Source: Dermacentor variabilis (Eukaryota > Arthropoda > Arachnida > Ixodida > Ixodidae). From it: a stretch of DNA of 64,000 nucleotides. Positions 1 to 10,222 of the stretch are shown piece by piece. Position 1 is the stretch's first letter. Each line of letters begins with the position of its first letter. Position numbers and translations under genes: made by a program. The stretch spans positions 28,395,589-28,459,588 of the forward strand of contig NW_027460291.1 of assembly GCF_050947875.1 (NCBI RefSeq), given 5' to 3'. The notes beneath the pieces were generated by a model. The model saw only the letters and a list, made by a program, of their open reading frames with translations. It was not told the DNA's origin and did not search any database.

Positions 1-1425
1 AGTGCGATCTAGCCAACAGGTGCCATGATTGGCTAACACCTGTTCAATGTCTGCGTGCTGTATATAGAGCTGGCGTCCACGCCTTCAAATTCTTACTCAT
101 CACTTTCCCCACTTGTGAAGGCAGTACTATGTTAATTTTTGTTCTTACATGTAATGACAGTGATTGGGTACATCTGCTTTATTAATCTTCTAGTGCTTGG
201 CTTCTCAGATTCACTGGATGGGGCTGGTTGATGGGGCAGAGCGCGAAACCTAGCAATGGGTAGCTCAAATATAGATTTGAGAAAACCAAATTAATTCAGC
301 AGTAAGAAGCTAAAGCGTTGTTTTTCTGGAGACCAGAGACCAAGTCTGGATGTGAAAGAGGAGGAAGAAAACTAGTCTTTCCACTTCAACACTGGGAGGC
401 ACAACTCCCACTTATTTTACTTCTTTAAAGGAGATTACTGACTTGCACTGGCAAGTGTTCACTTCAACAAACACCGAATGAAGCAAGCTTCCTGCGCATA
501 TTTCACCATTTATTGCATCACTATCACAGTATGAGTGGAACTCCAATTTTCGTTATGCCACAACTTGCCCAATCTTGTGTTTTGCAGTAAGATTTTAGCA
601 GTGCTATTAAGGCACTTACATATTCGTGAATAGTAGCAGAGAAAAAAAGTAAGAAAACAGTGACTCTTTGTGCATCGACTATGCATGCACCTGGTGCTCT
701 CATGTCCATTTTTTCCGCCATCTGTTAAACCGTTCTAAACAAGAAAAGCTCATGCACAATTATTGTGCAGAGTCAGACAACTAAACCCGTATCCTTGGTA
801 AGCAAGGTTTATTTATTTGGTGACATTTTCTGTGGCCCTGCTATTGGGCTTTCTTTTCATCCTTTTCCGCTGTGCAGATTCATTAAGAAGTGACAAGACA
901 GTTTGACAATTTTAATCATTGAAAGACTTAGCGAAACCTTTTTTGGGTTGTCTTTCCTTGCTTTCAGACTCTGCACATTGCCTTTTAAGGCATGTTTTAA
1001 GTGTTTCTTTTTTTTAATGGAGAGGGCATGTTAACATCTTTTACACCATGTCAATTATGTGGTGCCATAGTGCGTTCTTGGATCGAGTCTTGCCCTTTCA
1101 TTCAGTAAAATATAATGTTTTTTGTGTTGTAGGCCATTTTACATTTGAGTACGAGTGTAGCATTTCGCTAAGTTTTGCCTCTGTCACCCAAGCTTGCTAC
1201 CCACTGCTGTTGACATGTGACACACATGTGACTTTTGTTCAATAAAAGGAAGTCTGTCACTTATCCTGTGCACTGGTTGTCTTTTTGAATTACAATTTGT
1301 TGCCTATATTAGTTCTTTTGTTGTATCTGAGATTAGGAATGGCTATCAAAGTTGACATCATTTAATCATATTGCACACAATGTGGATGACATGTACTTGC
1401 AATATATGGCCATCATAAATAGAAG
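1..1425. other. Left part of duplicated unit, no gene recognised
   Basis: This AT-rich stretch has only short frames, none with a recognisable domain. An AATAAA-type signal lies near 1240. The same sequence recurs at 15594-17015, and the short frames are not kept intact between the two copies, which argues against a conserved protein. It may be the downstream flank or 3' part of the Penelope-like element that begins just to its right on the minus strand, but nothing in the sequence proves this. Confidence 0.6.
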
Positions 1426-1429
1426 TTAA

Positions 1430-3200
1430 TTCAAGAATAGTGCCTTTGCATGGTGGGGCAGCCATGAATTGTAGCTATAAGTTACCAGCACTGCAAGTAG
1501 CACTGTTTGTGCAGAATATAGTTCAACTCTACTACTTTCAAACATCATTGTTTTTATCTGCATTTGTATAGCTCCAGTTCCTGTGAACAACACGCATCTG
1601 GCGGAAGAGTGGCTTGCACCTGCAGTGGGGCCCAATGAATAGCCAAATTTTTGCCCGTTTTCATGTTATTAGCATATTAGTTGAGGCAGTCGTTCTTATA
1701 GTAGCCTGTTTGCCCAGTGTAGAAGCCACTGCAGGTGTCAGGATCTTGTACACATCTACGGCTTTGCAGGGGACACAGCACCTGGCATAGTTTGTCACAG
1801 GCCATGTCTTTGGGACAAGTTGGGTTTACTCACTTCCAAAGAGAGAACCAGGCTTGTTGGATATGAATTAAACCGCCTGTACACTCGGTGGCCTTCTTCA
1901 TTTTGTGTGACATATATGGTTATAGCTACCCTTGCTTTATGCACTTCTTGTCCGGCAGCAGTTTTGCTTTTGAAACACTCAGGATAGCTTCCAGCAAGCT
2001 GGACAGGAATAGCACTGAAAAACCAGCAGATGTTAATTGTTGCACTTGTCATGCGAAGCTTCCAACAGTATGATGAAATTTGTAATGATGAATTGAGTAA
2101 ATGAAAATGAGGAAATTAATGAAGGTGTTCCTCAAGGCCTTCTAGCTTGTCATGAGTTTGGAGCAACGTGATGTATAGCACTTTTCTGATCGCATACTAT
2201 AGGTTCAGCAGGTGTGGCCATGGTTGAAGTGCAGTGCAAGGTCAAGAAAACAGATATCTATGAGCAGCGCACTGGTAAAGGAGACGCTGGGAAAACTAGT
2301 GGGAAGCCTGTTGAACATCTAATTGACCAAGTTTCTGGCTTCACCAGGCAAACTGTGATAAAGAGAAGGAAGTCATCAACACATCAGAAGGTTTTTGCGT
2401 ATAGACACTGCTAAGGTTCTCAGGCACGTCTCTTGTAACACGCCAACAAATCTTATTGCACAGGCTATGCATGACCAACTACATATGCCTTCTGTTTGGA
2501 CAAAGAACTGCTCATTGTAACTGATGAAGATGGAGTGGACAAAAAAAAAACGGCAGCTCCACTAATCTGGTTTCACTGGTATCAGCAGTGCTTTGTAAGT
2601 ATGCATCGCCATACTCCCCACTGCCTTCTTGGTTGACATCAGCAAGGACCGGCTTGAGGCAAGGGGTAATAGACATCTTTACAAGCTAAAAATGCATGCA
2701 TGCATGGAGAGCACATTGTGTCCAAAAAGTAGGCACTTCACAGGGACACTGGAGAAAAAACAGATTATTGACAGTGGGCAAAGGCAAGCTTATCTGCTAC
2801 TAAACACCCAACACTGTTGCCATGTGACACCTCTGAAACAATCCTTCTGAAAGAAGAAATCATCCTTGTGCATCCATTAAGAGGGCGGATAGGCAAAGCC
2901 CCTTCAGCAATGCGGCCAGCTTCAAAAGGCCCACTTGGCACATCCTGAATGCTTCCTTCTTGGACTTTGCTGGGTGCAAGCATTCTACTGTCCAAAAGTT
3001 GTCATTGAGAGCACTGTTGGTTTGGTGGCAATACAGTTCAGAAGCGATTGCAAGAAACCTTTCTTCCGAGTTGGTCTGGAGGCTCATGGTGCTCACAAAG
3101 CGACACCATGAGACAAACAAGGTGACCGGATGCCTCCAAGCCCTTGTTCGTGTATCACACTGTTCTGTTAGTAACAACCATCAGATCTGAAACCAACAAG
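1430..3200 (-). pseudogene. Penelope-like retroelement remnant (RT plus GIY-YIG), copy 1
   Basis: Read on the minus strand in shifting frames, this stretch shows Penelope-like element (PLE) landmarks in the right order. An RT-type KDVYYPLPQ (family form resembles KDLYYSLP) lies at about 2653-2688. An EGICSWSCIA block (family form resembles GICIGSC.AP) lies at about 2465-2520. A region resembling the PLE linker with QVQQLTSAGF follows at about 2000-2080. A GIY-YIG-like GFYTGQTGYY then YANNMKTGK lies at about 1640-1740. PLEs couple a telomerase-like RT to a GIY-YIG endonuclease. Many stops and frameshifts make this copy dead. The family assignment rests on remembered motifs and their order, not on a database match. 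Confidence 0.72.
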
Positions 3201-3209
3201 CTCAAGTTC

Positions 3210-4018
3210 AGCACTCGTGTGGTTACTGTGGAGGATCCATAATAGAAAGCACAAAACAGAAAACTGAAGGGAAAGGATAAGGCACCATTTAACACCTAGT
3301 ATTGCTGCAGCCCACCCCCTTTTATTTTGTCTAGTCATGCTACCTTTTTTTGTATATATAGGCGTGAACTTATCCTGTGCACAGCTTATTGCAGAGAGCA
3401 TAGGTGATGTTCCCAATCGGTGTCCGATTTTTATATACACTATATGCTGGCTCAAAGAGGCTCGAAACACTGCAATGGAAGCTTCTAATAGAAAAGGTGC
3501 CTGGAAGAAAAAAAAGCTGTGCTGCAACCATCTTGGCAACATCTTGTCCCCTTAATAAAAATTGTGCTTCCGTATAAACTTCAGCCCTCCAGTTTAGAGT
3601 AAAGTACCAGTGCACTTATGAAAAACGAATCAATTCTCAAAGAGCACGTGCAGTCCAGCCAGAAGCATAGGTATGAATCCGCATTGTGCTCCTGCATTGA
3701 AGGTGAATAATGCGTTACAAAATGACGAATGTGCCTTAGTAAGCTTCCCTGCAATATGAATTTGTAATGTACAAAGAATTGTCAATTAAGCTTACCAAGA
3801 GCACAGATGCACTTGCAAATTATATCACAATTGAAAATAATGAGCAAACCTATGTGCCCTTTCCACTATTAGTATGCTTTACTGCACAATGCTTATTTCC
3901 ACCTCTGTATTGCGGTGTAGCAAGCTACGAAAGAAACGTTGCATAATTGAGCTTTTTAAGATTAACTTTTTTGCTATACACCTATGTTCTGCGGTGAAGC
4001 CTAAGCAATGTACTACGT
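3210..4018. other. No gene recognised (inside duplicated unit)
   Basis: This stretch lies upstream of the Penelope RT remnant on the minus strand and may be its 5' part. Minus-strand frames of up to about 120 residues occur at 3168-3542, but the copy-2 counterparts differ by stops and indels, and I see no catalytic motif. Confidence 0.4.
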
Positions 4019-4019
4019 T

Positions 4020-4183
4020 GAAGGATACTAAAAGTGGAAAGGGGCCACTGTCACTGGACATAAAAAGAGTTCTTTAATTATACCCCATGATTATACACTA
4101 GCGCAACCGCCGCCTCTCAGGTCGCCTGAGTGGACATACTATGCTGGGTGATAGCGGCCCCCTCCCACTTTTAGTATCCTTTA
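4020..4183. mobile_element. Small MITE-like element with inverted ends, copy 1
   Basis: The left end AAGGATACTAAAAGTGG at 4021 is mirrored by the reverse complement at about 4166-4182 (CCACTTTTAGTATCCTTT). Both ends continue with a GGGGCC block. The element is about 160 bp, encodes nothing and has the size and structure of a miniature inverted-repeat element. The same element lies at the same place in the second copy of the 5.2-kb unit, so it was present before the duplication. Related sequence occurs around 10850-10980. Confidence 0.6.
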
Positions 4184-4844
4184 CCGTGTAACTAAAATGC
4201 ACTGCGGCGAAGAAGCAGTACATTTGTATTGAGTGAATAAACAAATGGTTTTTACAACAGTACAGAAATAAACGCGCACCATGCATCAGTCTACCACATG
4301 GAAGAGCATCGCAACAAAAGGTAGCTGATTCACACAGGCTGTGTAGCCCACTTATCAGTCGTAAAGGCTATTCTGGGTAATTCATAATTTCACACACACA
4401 GAAATATGTTTATATGTTTACGTTCGTACTCCTTGCGTAATAAGACTTCCAGAACTTCCACAACAGGTAGTAATTTACAACACACAAACGAAAACAACAG
4501 ATACATATGCCTTGTTTTCAACTCGGTCGTCATGCAAATGACATATAGCACGGAAAAACGTGAGCATGCTGTGTGTTAGCATCGTAAACTTCATACTAGG
4601 CAAGGAGCACACCACAATCCCGCGACAGCCGCTAATGAGACCAAAACGGGAGCACATATCTGTGGACGTGCAAATGGAGACCCTAAGCCACTCTGCTCCA
4701 CCACCCCCCGCTGCACGGCTGAACCACTCGTTTCAAGCACAGCACACCTAACACACATTCAGCACTGAACAGTGGGCGGTCGACGCATTTACATGACTTG
4801 TAGCGAGCAGCACATCCCTCGATGTCCGTTAAGCAAAGTCGGAC
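4184..4844. other. No gene recognised between MITE and terminal module
   Basis: There are only short frames and the content matches copy 2. I see nothing that can be named. It connects the small MITE to the GC-richer terminal module. Confidence 0.5.
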
Positions 4845-5251
4845 ACGGCGACGCCACATCACGGTTCGCAGAACTTCGCTGCCGATGCGCTAGGCCACTT
4901 CGACATTTCAATTGTCAAGGAAGCACGGGTCACACAACGCAGATTCTCTACTGCCAGAGCTCACCGAGGCGAAAGCCGCACTGCCGCACCACCACTACTC
5001 GCGGCTTTCCGCCAAGTAACGCAGAACCTACAACCAACACACAAGCAACGCACGTACAATCACATGAGCAATGTTCAACAACGCGCGGTCCAGAGAACGA
5101 TCACGCCGAGGACGAACACGCCGCCATACGCCACTACGGCGTCGCTCGGCGCCAGCATCGCGCCTTCTTAAAAATCCCTAAACGATGCTGTCTCTAGGCA
5201 CCTAGGATCAGGTCACGTGAGGGATTTTTGTACGACAAATAGACGCACGCG
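4845..5251 (-). repeat. Terminal module M1 (left arm of inverted repeat)
   Basis: This GC-richer module of about 400 bp is the reverse complement of 9697-10101 with moderate divergence, and is nearly identical to 20399-20804. Read on the minus strand it runs from GCGTGCGTCTATTTGTCG through a TCACGTGA palindrome (5213-5220) to a GAAGTGGCCTAGCGC block. Gypsy-I sits in the spacer between M1 and its inverted partner. The module could be the 5' end or promoter of the element in the 5.2-kb unit. That is inference from its constant outer edge. Confidence 0.8.
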
Positions 5252-5255
5252 TCAC
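5251..5255 (+). other. Target-site duplication of Gypsy-I (left)
   Basis: GTCAC directly precedes the 5' LTR and is repeated exactly at 9645-9649 after the 3' LTR. A 5-bp duplication is typical of Gypsy integrases and fixes both ends of the element. Confidence 0.93.
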
Positions 5256-5416
5256 TGTCATGTATCTCCAGGCGCCCCCTACAATTCCGACATCTTTAAT
5301 AAAGGCTAGGCCAGTCGTGGCCGCCAGAGTTGTTCTCAAGAAATGGAGTCTGTCACTCGCGGCTTCGTGCCGTCGCATCTTTGAAACCCTACGCAACAAA
5401 CCCAAACAATATAACA
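5256..5416 (+). repeat. Gypsy-I 5' LTR
   Basis: A 161-bp direct repeat of 9484-9644. It begins TGTCATG and ends ATAACA. The 3' copy begins TGTTATG and ends ATAACA, so the original ends were probably TGTTA and TAACA. An AATAAA-like signal lies at about 5301. The LTR is very short for a Gypsy element. Confidence 0.93.
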
Positions 5417-5430
5417 TGGTGTCAGAAGTG
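5417..5430 (+). promoter_or_regulatory. Gypsy-I primer-binding site
   Basis: TGGTGTCAGAAGTG starts at the first base after the 5' LTR. This is where a tRNA 3' end primes minus-strand DNA, and it begins with the TGG expected for pairing to a CCA tail. The rest resembles leucine-type tRNA tails I remember, but the tRNA identity is not proven. Confidence 0.75.
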
Positions 5431-5467
5431 TAAGCAGATCGTCCCCGCAACGCCTGAAATAAACAAA

Positions 5468-6350
5468 ATGGCCAACGTTTTCATCCAGCCCCCGAGTCAC
5501 TTCGAACCTGGTGACACTCCTCAGACCGCATGGGAAGAATGGTGGGAAGCATTCACCATATATGAACTGGCTTGTGAGTACAACACTAAGCCTAAATCAG
5601 CGCGGAAGGCATTGTTGCTTCATGTACTTGGCCCGCATGCTCGTCGCATCGCACAGACGTTCCCTCCAGACCCTGCCGCCGGAAACGAAGACGGAGACCC
5701 AGTGAAATACATACTTGACAAGTTTGACGAGTTATATCGCCCGTACAAGAACGTCATACAAGCAGCGGCGGTGTTCAACTCGGTGGTACAAAAGCCAGGT
5801 CAGTCAATTGACGATTGTGTTAATGACCTTCGATGACAGGCGCAGAAATGCGATTTCGGTGACAAGTGCGACAGACTCATCGGCGACCGCGTGGTGGTTG
5901 GAATCCGCGATGGAGCTCTCCGCGAACGGCTCTTTCGGGAGCGCGACCTCACTCTGGAAAAAAATCGTCTCAGCGTGAAAGGCAGCGGAAATATCAAAGA
6001 AACATGTGCAAGAGATCGTAACCAGTGATCAGGAGCCACAAGTGAATGCCGTTCAAACATATAATCGGAAACCCACGAAGACAACTGGTCGTCCGCTGGG
6101 TATCAACAAACCTCAGCAGCCTCATGGCTCGTCCCAAAGGTCTAATCGTAAATGTTCTCGCTGAGGAACCTCGCACCCCCCACAACAGTGCCCAGCTTTT
6201 GGCAAAAACTGTTACAACTACGACAAACTTGGCCATTTCGCGCACCTGTACAAGCAGCCACGTCGGCAGACAGCAGCGCATCGACCGCGAGTCGGGCTGC
6301 TTCATGAACATCCACAACAAGACTCGCAGGAGGAATTATACCTGGGCTGT
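5468..6350 (+). pseudogene. gag: Gypsy-I gag remnant
   Basis: The ATG at 5468 opens a frame rich in charged residues with the Gypsy capsid-like stretch ending in FNSVVQKPGQSIDDCVNDLR. A TGA at 5834-5836 interrupts it. The same frame continues for about 50 residues (QAQKCDFGDKC, GIRDGALRERLF) before more stops. Gag would form the particle that packages the element RNA. I do not see an intact zinc knuckle in the degraded C-terminal part up to the protease. The start is chosen as the first ATG after the primer-binding site in the capsid frame. Confidence 0.7.
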
Positions 6351-7133
6351 TTGACTACGTGCAGTGTCAATGCCGACGCAGCATACTGGAGCGAAAGTGT
6401 CAGTGTTAATGGACACGAGGTAACATTCAAGTTAGACACCGGTTCAGACATCAACATAATTCCACAACATATGTTCAAGCAGTGGCCGTGCAGACCAGCA
6501 ACCAAACCAACCACAGCTAAAGTGACTACGTAGAGTGGCCACCAGCTTCCAATAGACAGTGAATGTGAACTGTCTTGTGTGGTAAACAACAGTGAGTGCC
6601 GTCTGAGATTTCTTCTGGTGAAGGAGCCCCTCAAGCCGATACTAAGGGCCGCTGCATGCACAACTATGCACTTTCTTTCCCGTGTGAAGACCCTTCAAGC
6701 AACGACAAAGTCCACTGACACAGTGTTGCAAGAACAGTCTCAGAAAGTACTGAATGATTTCCCTGATATATTTGAAGGAATCGGCCAGCTTCCGGGACGT
6801 TATAGCATCCAGCTGCGTGAAGGTGCAGTGCCGACAGTTTGTGCTCCTCGTAGAGTACCTAGTGTACTCGAGGATAAGGTCAAAGCAGAGCTGAAGCGCA
6901 TGGAGAGGAATGGCGTAATCACGCGAGAGTCAGAACATAGTGAATGGGTCCATCCCATAGTGGTGATAACCAAAAAAGACGGAACTGTTCGTTTGTGCCT
7001 GGATCCACGGAACCTCAATGCAGCAATAAAAAGGCAACACTACAGCATACCAGTACCAGAAGAGCTTTTTGCAAGCCTGAATGGCTCAACAGTCTTCTCT
7101 GTCCTTGATGCCAAGAGTGCTTCTGGCAACTGA
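6351..7133 (+). pseudogene. pol: Gypsy-I protease and N-terminal reverse transcriptase
   Basis: One frame carries an aspartic protease motif LDTGSDINIIP near 6435 and, after a TAG at 6531-6533, the N-terminal palm and fingers of a Gypsy reverse transcriptase. The latter shows HPIVVITKKDGTVRLCLDPR and FSVLDAKSASG. The Asp in FSVLDA is RT motif A. Immediately after this the frame is lost: there is a shift near 7115-7131 and a further in-frame TGA near 7199 before the next coding block. Function would be polyprotein cleavage and cDNA synthesis. This copy cannot make a continuous protein. Confidence 0.85.
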
Positions 7134-7216
7134 CTTTGGATCAACCAAGTTCACGGCTTTGCACATTCCCAACACCATGGGGCCGCTACCGTTTTCTTTG
7201 AGTACCATTTGGGCTT

Positions 7217-7894
7217 GTGACAGCCCCCGAGCTGTTCCAGCAGGCCATTGACAAGGTATTTGAAGGGCAGGCCATTGTGAAGCCGTATTTTGATGACATA
7301 CTGGTTGCCTCAAGGACTCCAGAAGAACACAAAGCCCATCTCAGAACTGTTCTGACCATAGCTAGACAAAACAACCTGAAGCTTCACAAATTAAAACTGA
7401 AGTTAGGACTTTCAGCCATAAAATATCTGGGTCACCAGCTCTCCTCAGATGGGCTATCCCCAGACCCTGACAAGGTCAGATCAATTGAGGCCATGTCACT
7501 TCCATCACACAAGTCAGAACTGCAAAGATTCTTAGGAATGGTGACATATCTCACGAAGTTCATCCCTAATTTTTCGGCAACTACCAGTCCTCTGCGTGAG
7601 CTTCTCAAGGCAGATGTAGCGTGGCACTGGACACGCCAGCACATAGAGACTTTCAAGCTCATCAAACAGAAGCTCACAACAGCGCCTGTGTTGCGGTATT
7701 TTGACCCATCCAAGCCGATCACAATTTCAACAAATGCCAGCTCATACGGCCTGGGATCGGTTCTCTTGCAGGAAGACAGACCAACATATGCTTCTGCAGC
7801 CCTTACACCTCCCCAACAACGTTATGCTCAAATAGAGAAAGAACGTCTAGCTGTGGTGTTCGCATGCGAGCGGTTCCACTATTACACTTTTTGA
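7217..7894 (+). pseudogene. pol: Gypsy-I reverse transcriptase C-terminal half and RNase H N-terminal half
   Basis: Residues 24-27 are YFDD, the RT catalytic box. Thumb and connection sequence follows (KYLGHQLSSDG, LGMVTYLTKFIPNFS). RNase H begins near residue 170 with STNASSYGLGSVLLQ. The family has Asp in place of the Asn at residue 173, so a first RNase H metal ligand appears lost. The frame ends at TGA 7892-7894 and resumes in the same frame at once with the RNase H VETDHKPL block, so this is one point stop and not a domain boundary. Confidence 0.88.
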
Positions 7895-7906
7895 CGCTCT
7901 GTAATA

Positions 7907-9067
7907 GTGGAAACAGACCACAAGCCTCTTGTTGGACTGCAGACAAAGGATCTAACAAAAATGTCACCAAGACTGCAAAGACTTTTGCTCCGGCTACAGT
8001 GCTATAGCACTAAACTAGTGTATGTACCGGGGAAACAGCTAATTGTGGCTGATGCCTTGTCAAGATCCCCAAACCCCGAATCCAAGATGGAAACTGCAGA
8101 CAGTGATCCAGGACTGTTGGTGTCCAATCTGGTTCAAGCGTCGCCCACCAAGCTCAACCAGATCCAGGAAGCAACAAGTCGGGATCCAGTATTGCAACAA
8201 CTAACCAAGTACATTCAACGAGGATGGCCTGATAGCCCTAGGGATGTTCATCCTATGGCAAGACCATACTTTCACATAAGAAGTGAACTGTGTATCACAG
8301 ACGGCTTCATTTGCTGTGGTCAACGGCTTGTCATTCCAGCAGTTCTCCACGCTGATGTTCTTGAGAAACTCCATCAAGCACATCGTGGCATAGTGGCTTG
8401 TAGAAGACTAGCAAGCCAGAGTGTTTATTGGCCCACACTCAACAAGGACATTGCCATCCTTGTCTCAAGCTGCGACACCTGCCAATCCACCCAGAAAGCA
8501 AACCCTCAGCAACCATTGCTTGACAGAGATCTGCCAGCACGACCATGGGAAAAGTTGGCCGTTGATTTCTTTCACTGTCAAGGCAATACATATATCCTTA
8601 TTGTTGACTACTTTTCAAAGTACGTTGAAGTGAAACGTATGAAAACCACTACGTCAACTTCAGTTATTTTGGTCCTGAAGGACATCTTTTCACGGTTTGG
8701 ACTCCCCAATGTGCTTATCTCTGATCAGGGACCACCGTTTGACTCGCAGGCATTCAGAGCATTCCTGCAAGAATGGGATATTGCTCATGGACCGTCATCA
8801 CCCCACTACCCGAGGTCCAATGGGCAGGTCGAGAGAACAATACAGACTGTTAAGTCCATGCTGATCAAGTCGCACAACGATGGCAAAGATGTGTCTTTGG
8901 TTCTCCTCAATTACCGTGCCACCCCAACCATTGGAGCATCTTCCCCAGCAGAGTTGCTAATGGGCAGGAAATTGAGAACGTTCATACCGACCTTGCCCCA
9001 TAATCTGAAACCACACTACCCCACAGATGCACATCTGAAGCTCCTCAAACGCAGACAGAGTGCATAG
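7907..9067 (+). pseudogene. pol: Gypsy-I RNase H C-terminus and integrase
   Basis: The longest intact piece of the element (386 residues). ETDHKPL and VADALSR close RNase H. The integrase zinc-binding residues are His156, His159, Cys189 and Cys192. The catalytic core shows Asp220 (AVDFF), Asp273 (ISDQGPPF) and Glu309 (NGQVERT) with 35 residues between the last two, the classic DD35E spacing. Integrase inserts the cDNA into the genome and produced the GTCAC duplication. TAG at 9065-9067 stops the frame, but the C-terminal part continues in the same frame to 9385. Confidence 0.9.
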
Positions 9068-9385
9068 CACAGATACGGAGACAACCACACTCGCATACTT
9101 GCACCTCTGAAGAAACATCAACCTGTAAGGGTGAGGCACAAGAATGACTGGAAAAAAGCAGTCGTCACACAGGTTGGTCCTCAACCAAGGCGCTACACAG
9201 TGCAAACTACAAGTGGAGCAATTTATGTGCGTAACCGTGTGCACCTGAGGCCACGCACTCAGGTGGTCCGTGAAGCCACTCGTACAGCAGAAGACTACAC
9301 CCTGAATGAATCGGGGCCAAAAGTGCCAACGATGCTACGCCTCACAACTATCCTGAAGAAGCAAGACATGCTTCGACATACGTGA
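9068..9385 (+). pseudogene. pol: Gypsy-I integrase C-terminal tail
   Basis: Same frame as the integrase core after one stop. It is basic and includes HKNDWKKAVVTQVG and RRYTVQTTSGAIYVRNRVHLRP, like the small beta-barrel that ends Gypsy integrases and binds DNA. It ends at TGA 9383-9385, about 100 bp before the 3' LTR. No env-like frame is present. Confidence 0.75.
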
Positions 9386-9472
9386 CAAGGGCTGGAAGAG
9401 CCATACGGCCACCGGCCGGATTTCAGAACTGAACGTCATGAAGTGCGTGTTTTATTGTTGTAATCATCCCTC

Positions 9473-9483
9473 AAAAAGGGGCG
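9473..9483 (+). promoter_or_regulatory. Gypsy-I polypurine tract
   Basis: AAAAAGGGGCG directly abuts the 3' LTR. A purine-rich tract here primes plus-strand DNA synthesis in LTR retrotransposons. Confidence 0.75.
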
Positions 9484-9644
9484 TGTTATGTATCTCCTGG
9501 CGCCCCCTACAATTCCGACATCTTTAATAAAGGCTAGGCCAGTCGTGGCCGCCAGAGTTGTTCTCAAGAAATGGAGTCTGTCACTCGCGGCTTCGTGCCG
9601 TCGCGTCTTTGAAACCCTACGCAACAAACCCAAACAACATAACA
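9484..9644 (+). repeat. Gypsy-I 3' LTR
   Basis: 161 bp, TGTTATG to ATAACA, 4 mismatches to the 5' LTR. It is followed by the second GTCAC duplication at 9645-9649. Confidence 0.93.
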
Positions 9645-9696
9645 GTCACCATAAAAACAAAGAAAAAGAAAAAGCGCTAGGGTGCGGAGTTGCCGC

Positions 9697-10101
9697 GCGC
9701 GCGTGCGTCTAATTGTCGTACAAAAATCCCTCACGTGACCTGATCCTATGTGCCTAGGGACAGGATCGTTTATGGACTTTTGAGAAGGCATGATGGTGGC
9801 GCCGAGGGACGCCGTGGCGTGTTCGTTCTCGGCGTGATCGTTCACCGGCTCGCGCGGACCGCGCGTTGTTCAACGTTGCTTACGTGATCGTGCTTGCGTT
9901 GCTCGTGTGTTGGTTGTAGGTTCTGTGTTACTTGGCGGAAAGCCGCGAGTAATGGTGATGCGGCAGTGCGGCTTTCGCCTCGGTGACCTCTGGCAGTACA
10001 GAATCTGCGTTGTGTGACCCGTGCTTCCTTGACAATTGAAATGGCGAAGTGGCCTAGCGCCTCGGCAGCGAAGTTCTGTGAACCGCGATGCCGTGGCGTG
10101 C
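9697..10101 (+). repeat. Terminal module R1 (right arm of inverted repeat)
   Basis: Reverse-complement partner of 4845-5251. Shared landmarks in order are GTGCGTCTAATTGTCGTAC, the TCACGTGA palindrome (9731-9738), a GGAAAGCCGCGAGTA block, GTGACCCGTGCTTCCTTGAC and GAAGTGGCCTAGCGCCTCG. With Gypsy-I removed, the two arms would be separated by about 50 bp, giving a large hairpin-forming palindrome. Similarity to M1 ends near 10101. Confidence 0.8.
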
Positions 10102-10222
10102 GTTGAATCTCCGGCCCACGCCGACGGCTGGTCGTGTGTCTCCGCAGTGGGTTCAGTATTTGTTGGCTAAAAGTCGTGCAGTAGTAGTGGTGTGGCATGT
10201 CGGCTTTACGTCTCGGTGAACT

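Larger units (their letters stand above)
1..5251. repeat. 5.2-kb duplicated unit, copy 1
   Basis: The sequence from position 1 matches 15594-20804 almost base for base with scattered substitutions and small indels. Examples are the shared starts at 1 and 15594 and the shared ends at 5251 and 20804. Both copies include the same Penelope remnant, the same small MITE and the same terminal module, so they look like copies of one composite unit and not two independent insertions. The left boundary may lie outside the window. Similarity stops at GACGCACGCG, just before the Gypsy-I target site. Confidence 0.93.
5256..9644 (+). mobile_element. Gypsy-I, LTR retrotransposon (complete but inactive)
   Basis: The element is 4389 bp, bounded by two 161-bp LTRs and flanked by GTCAC duplications. 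Internal order on the plus strand is gag, protease, reverse transcriptase, RNase H, integrase, which is the Gypsy (Ty3-like) order. It has a primer-binding site right after the 5' LTR and a purine tract right before the 3' LTR. The two LTRs differ at 4 of 161 positions, so the insertion is not ancient, yet pol has at least four stops or shifts. It is inserted in the spacer of an inverted pair of terminal modules. Confidence 0.93.

Noticed and set aside
3168..3542. 124-residue minus-strand frame in the 5.2-kb unit
   Set aside because: The frame is not kept in copy 2 (18751-18999 is shorter and altered) and shows no domain. It is probably part of decayed element sequence.
5330..5467. Coding sequence upstream of the gag ATG in the same frame
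   Set aside because: It lies in the LTR and primer-binding site. The gag start is placed at 5468.
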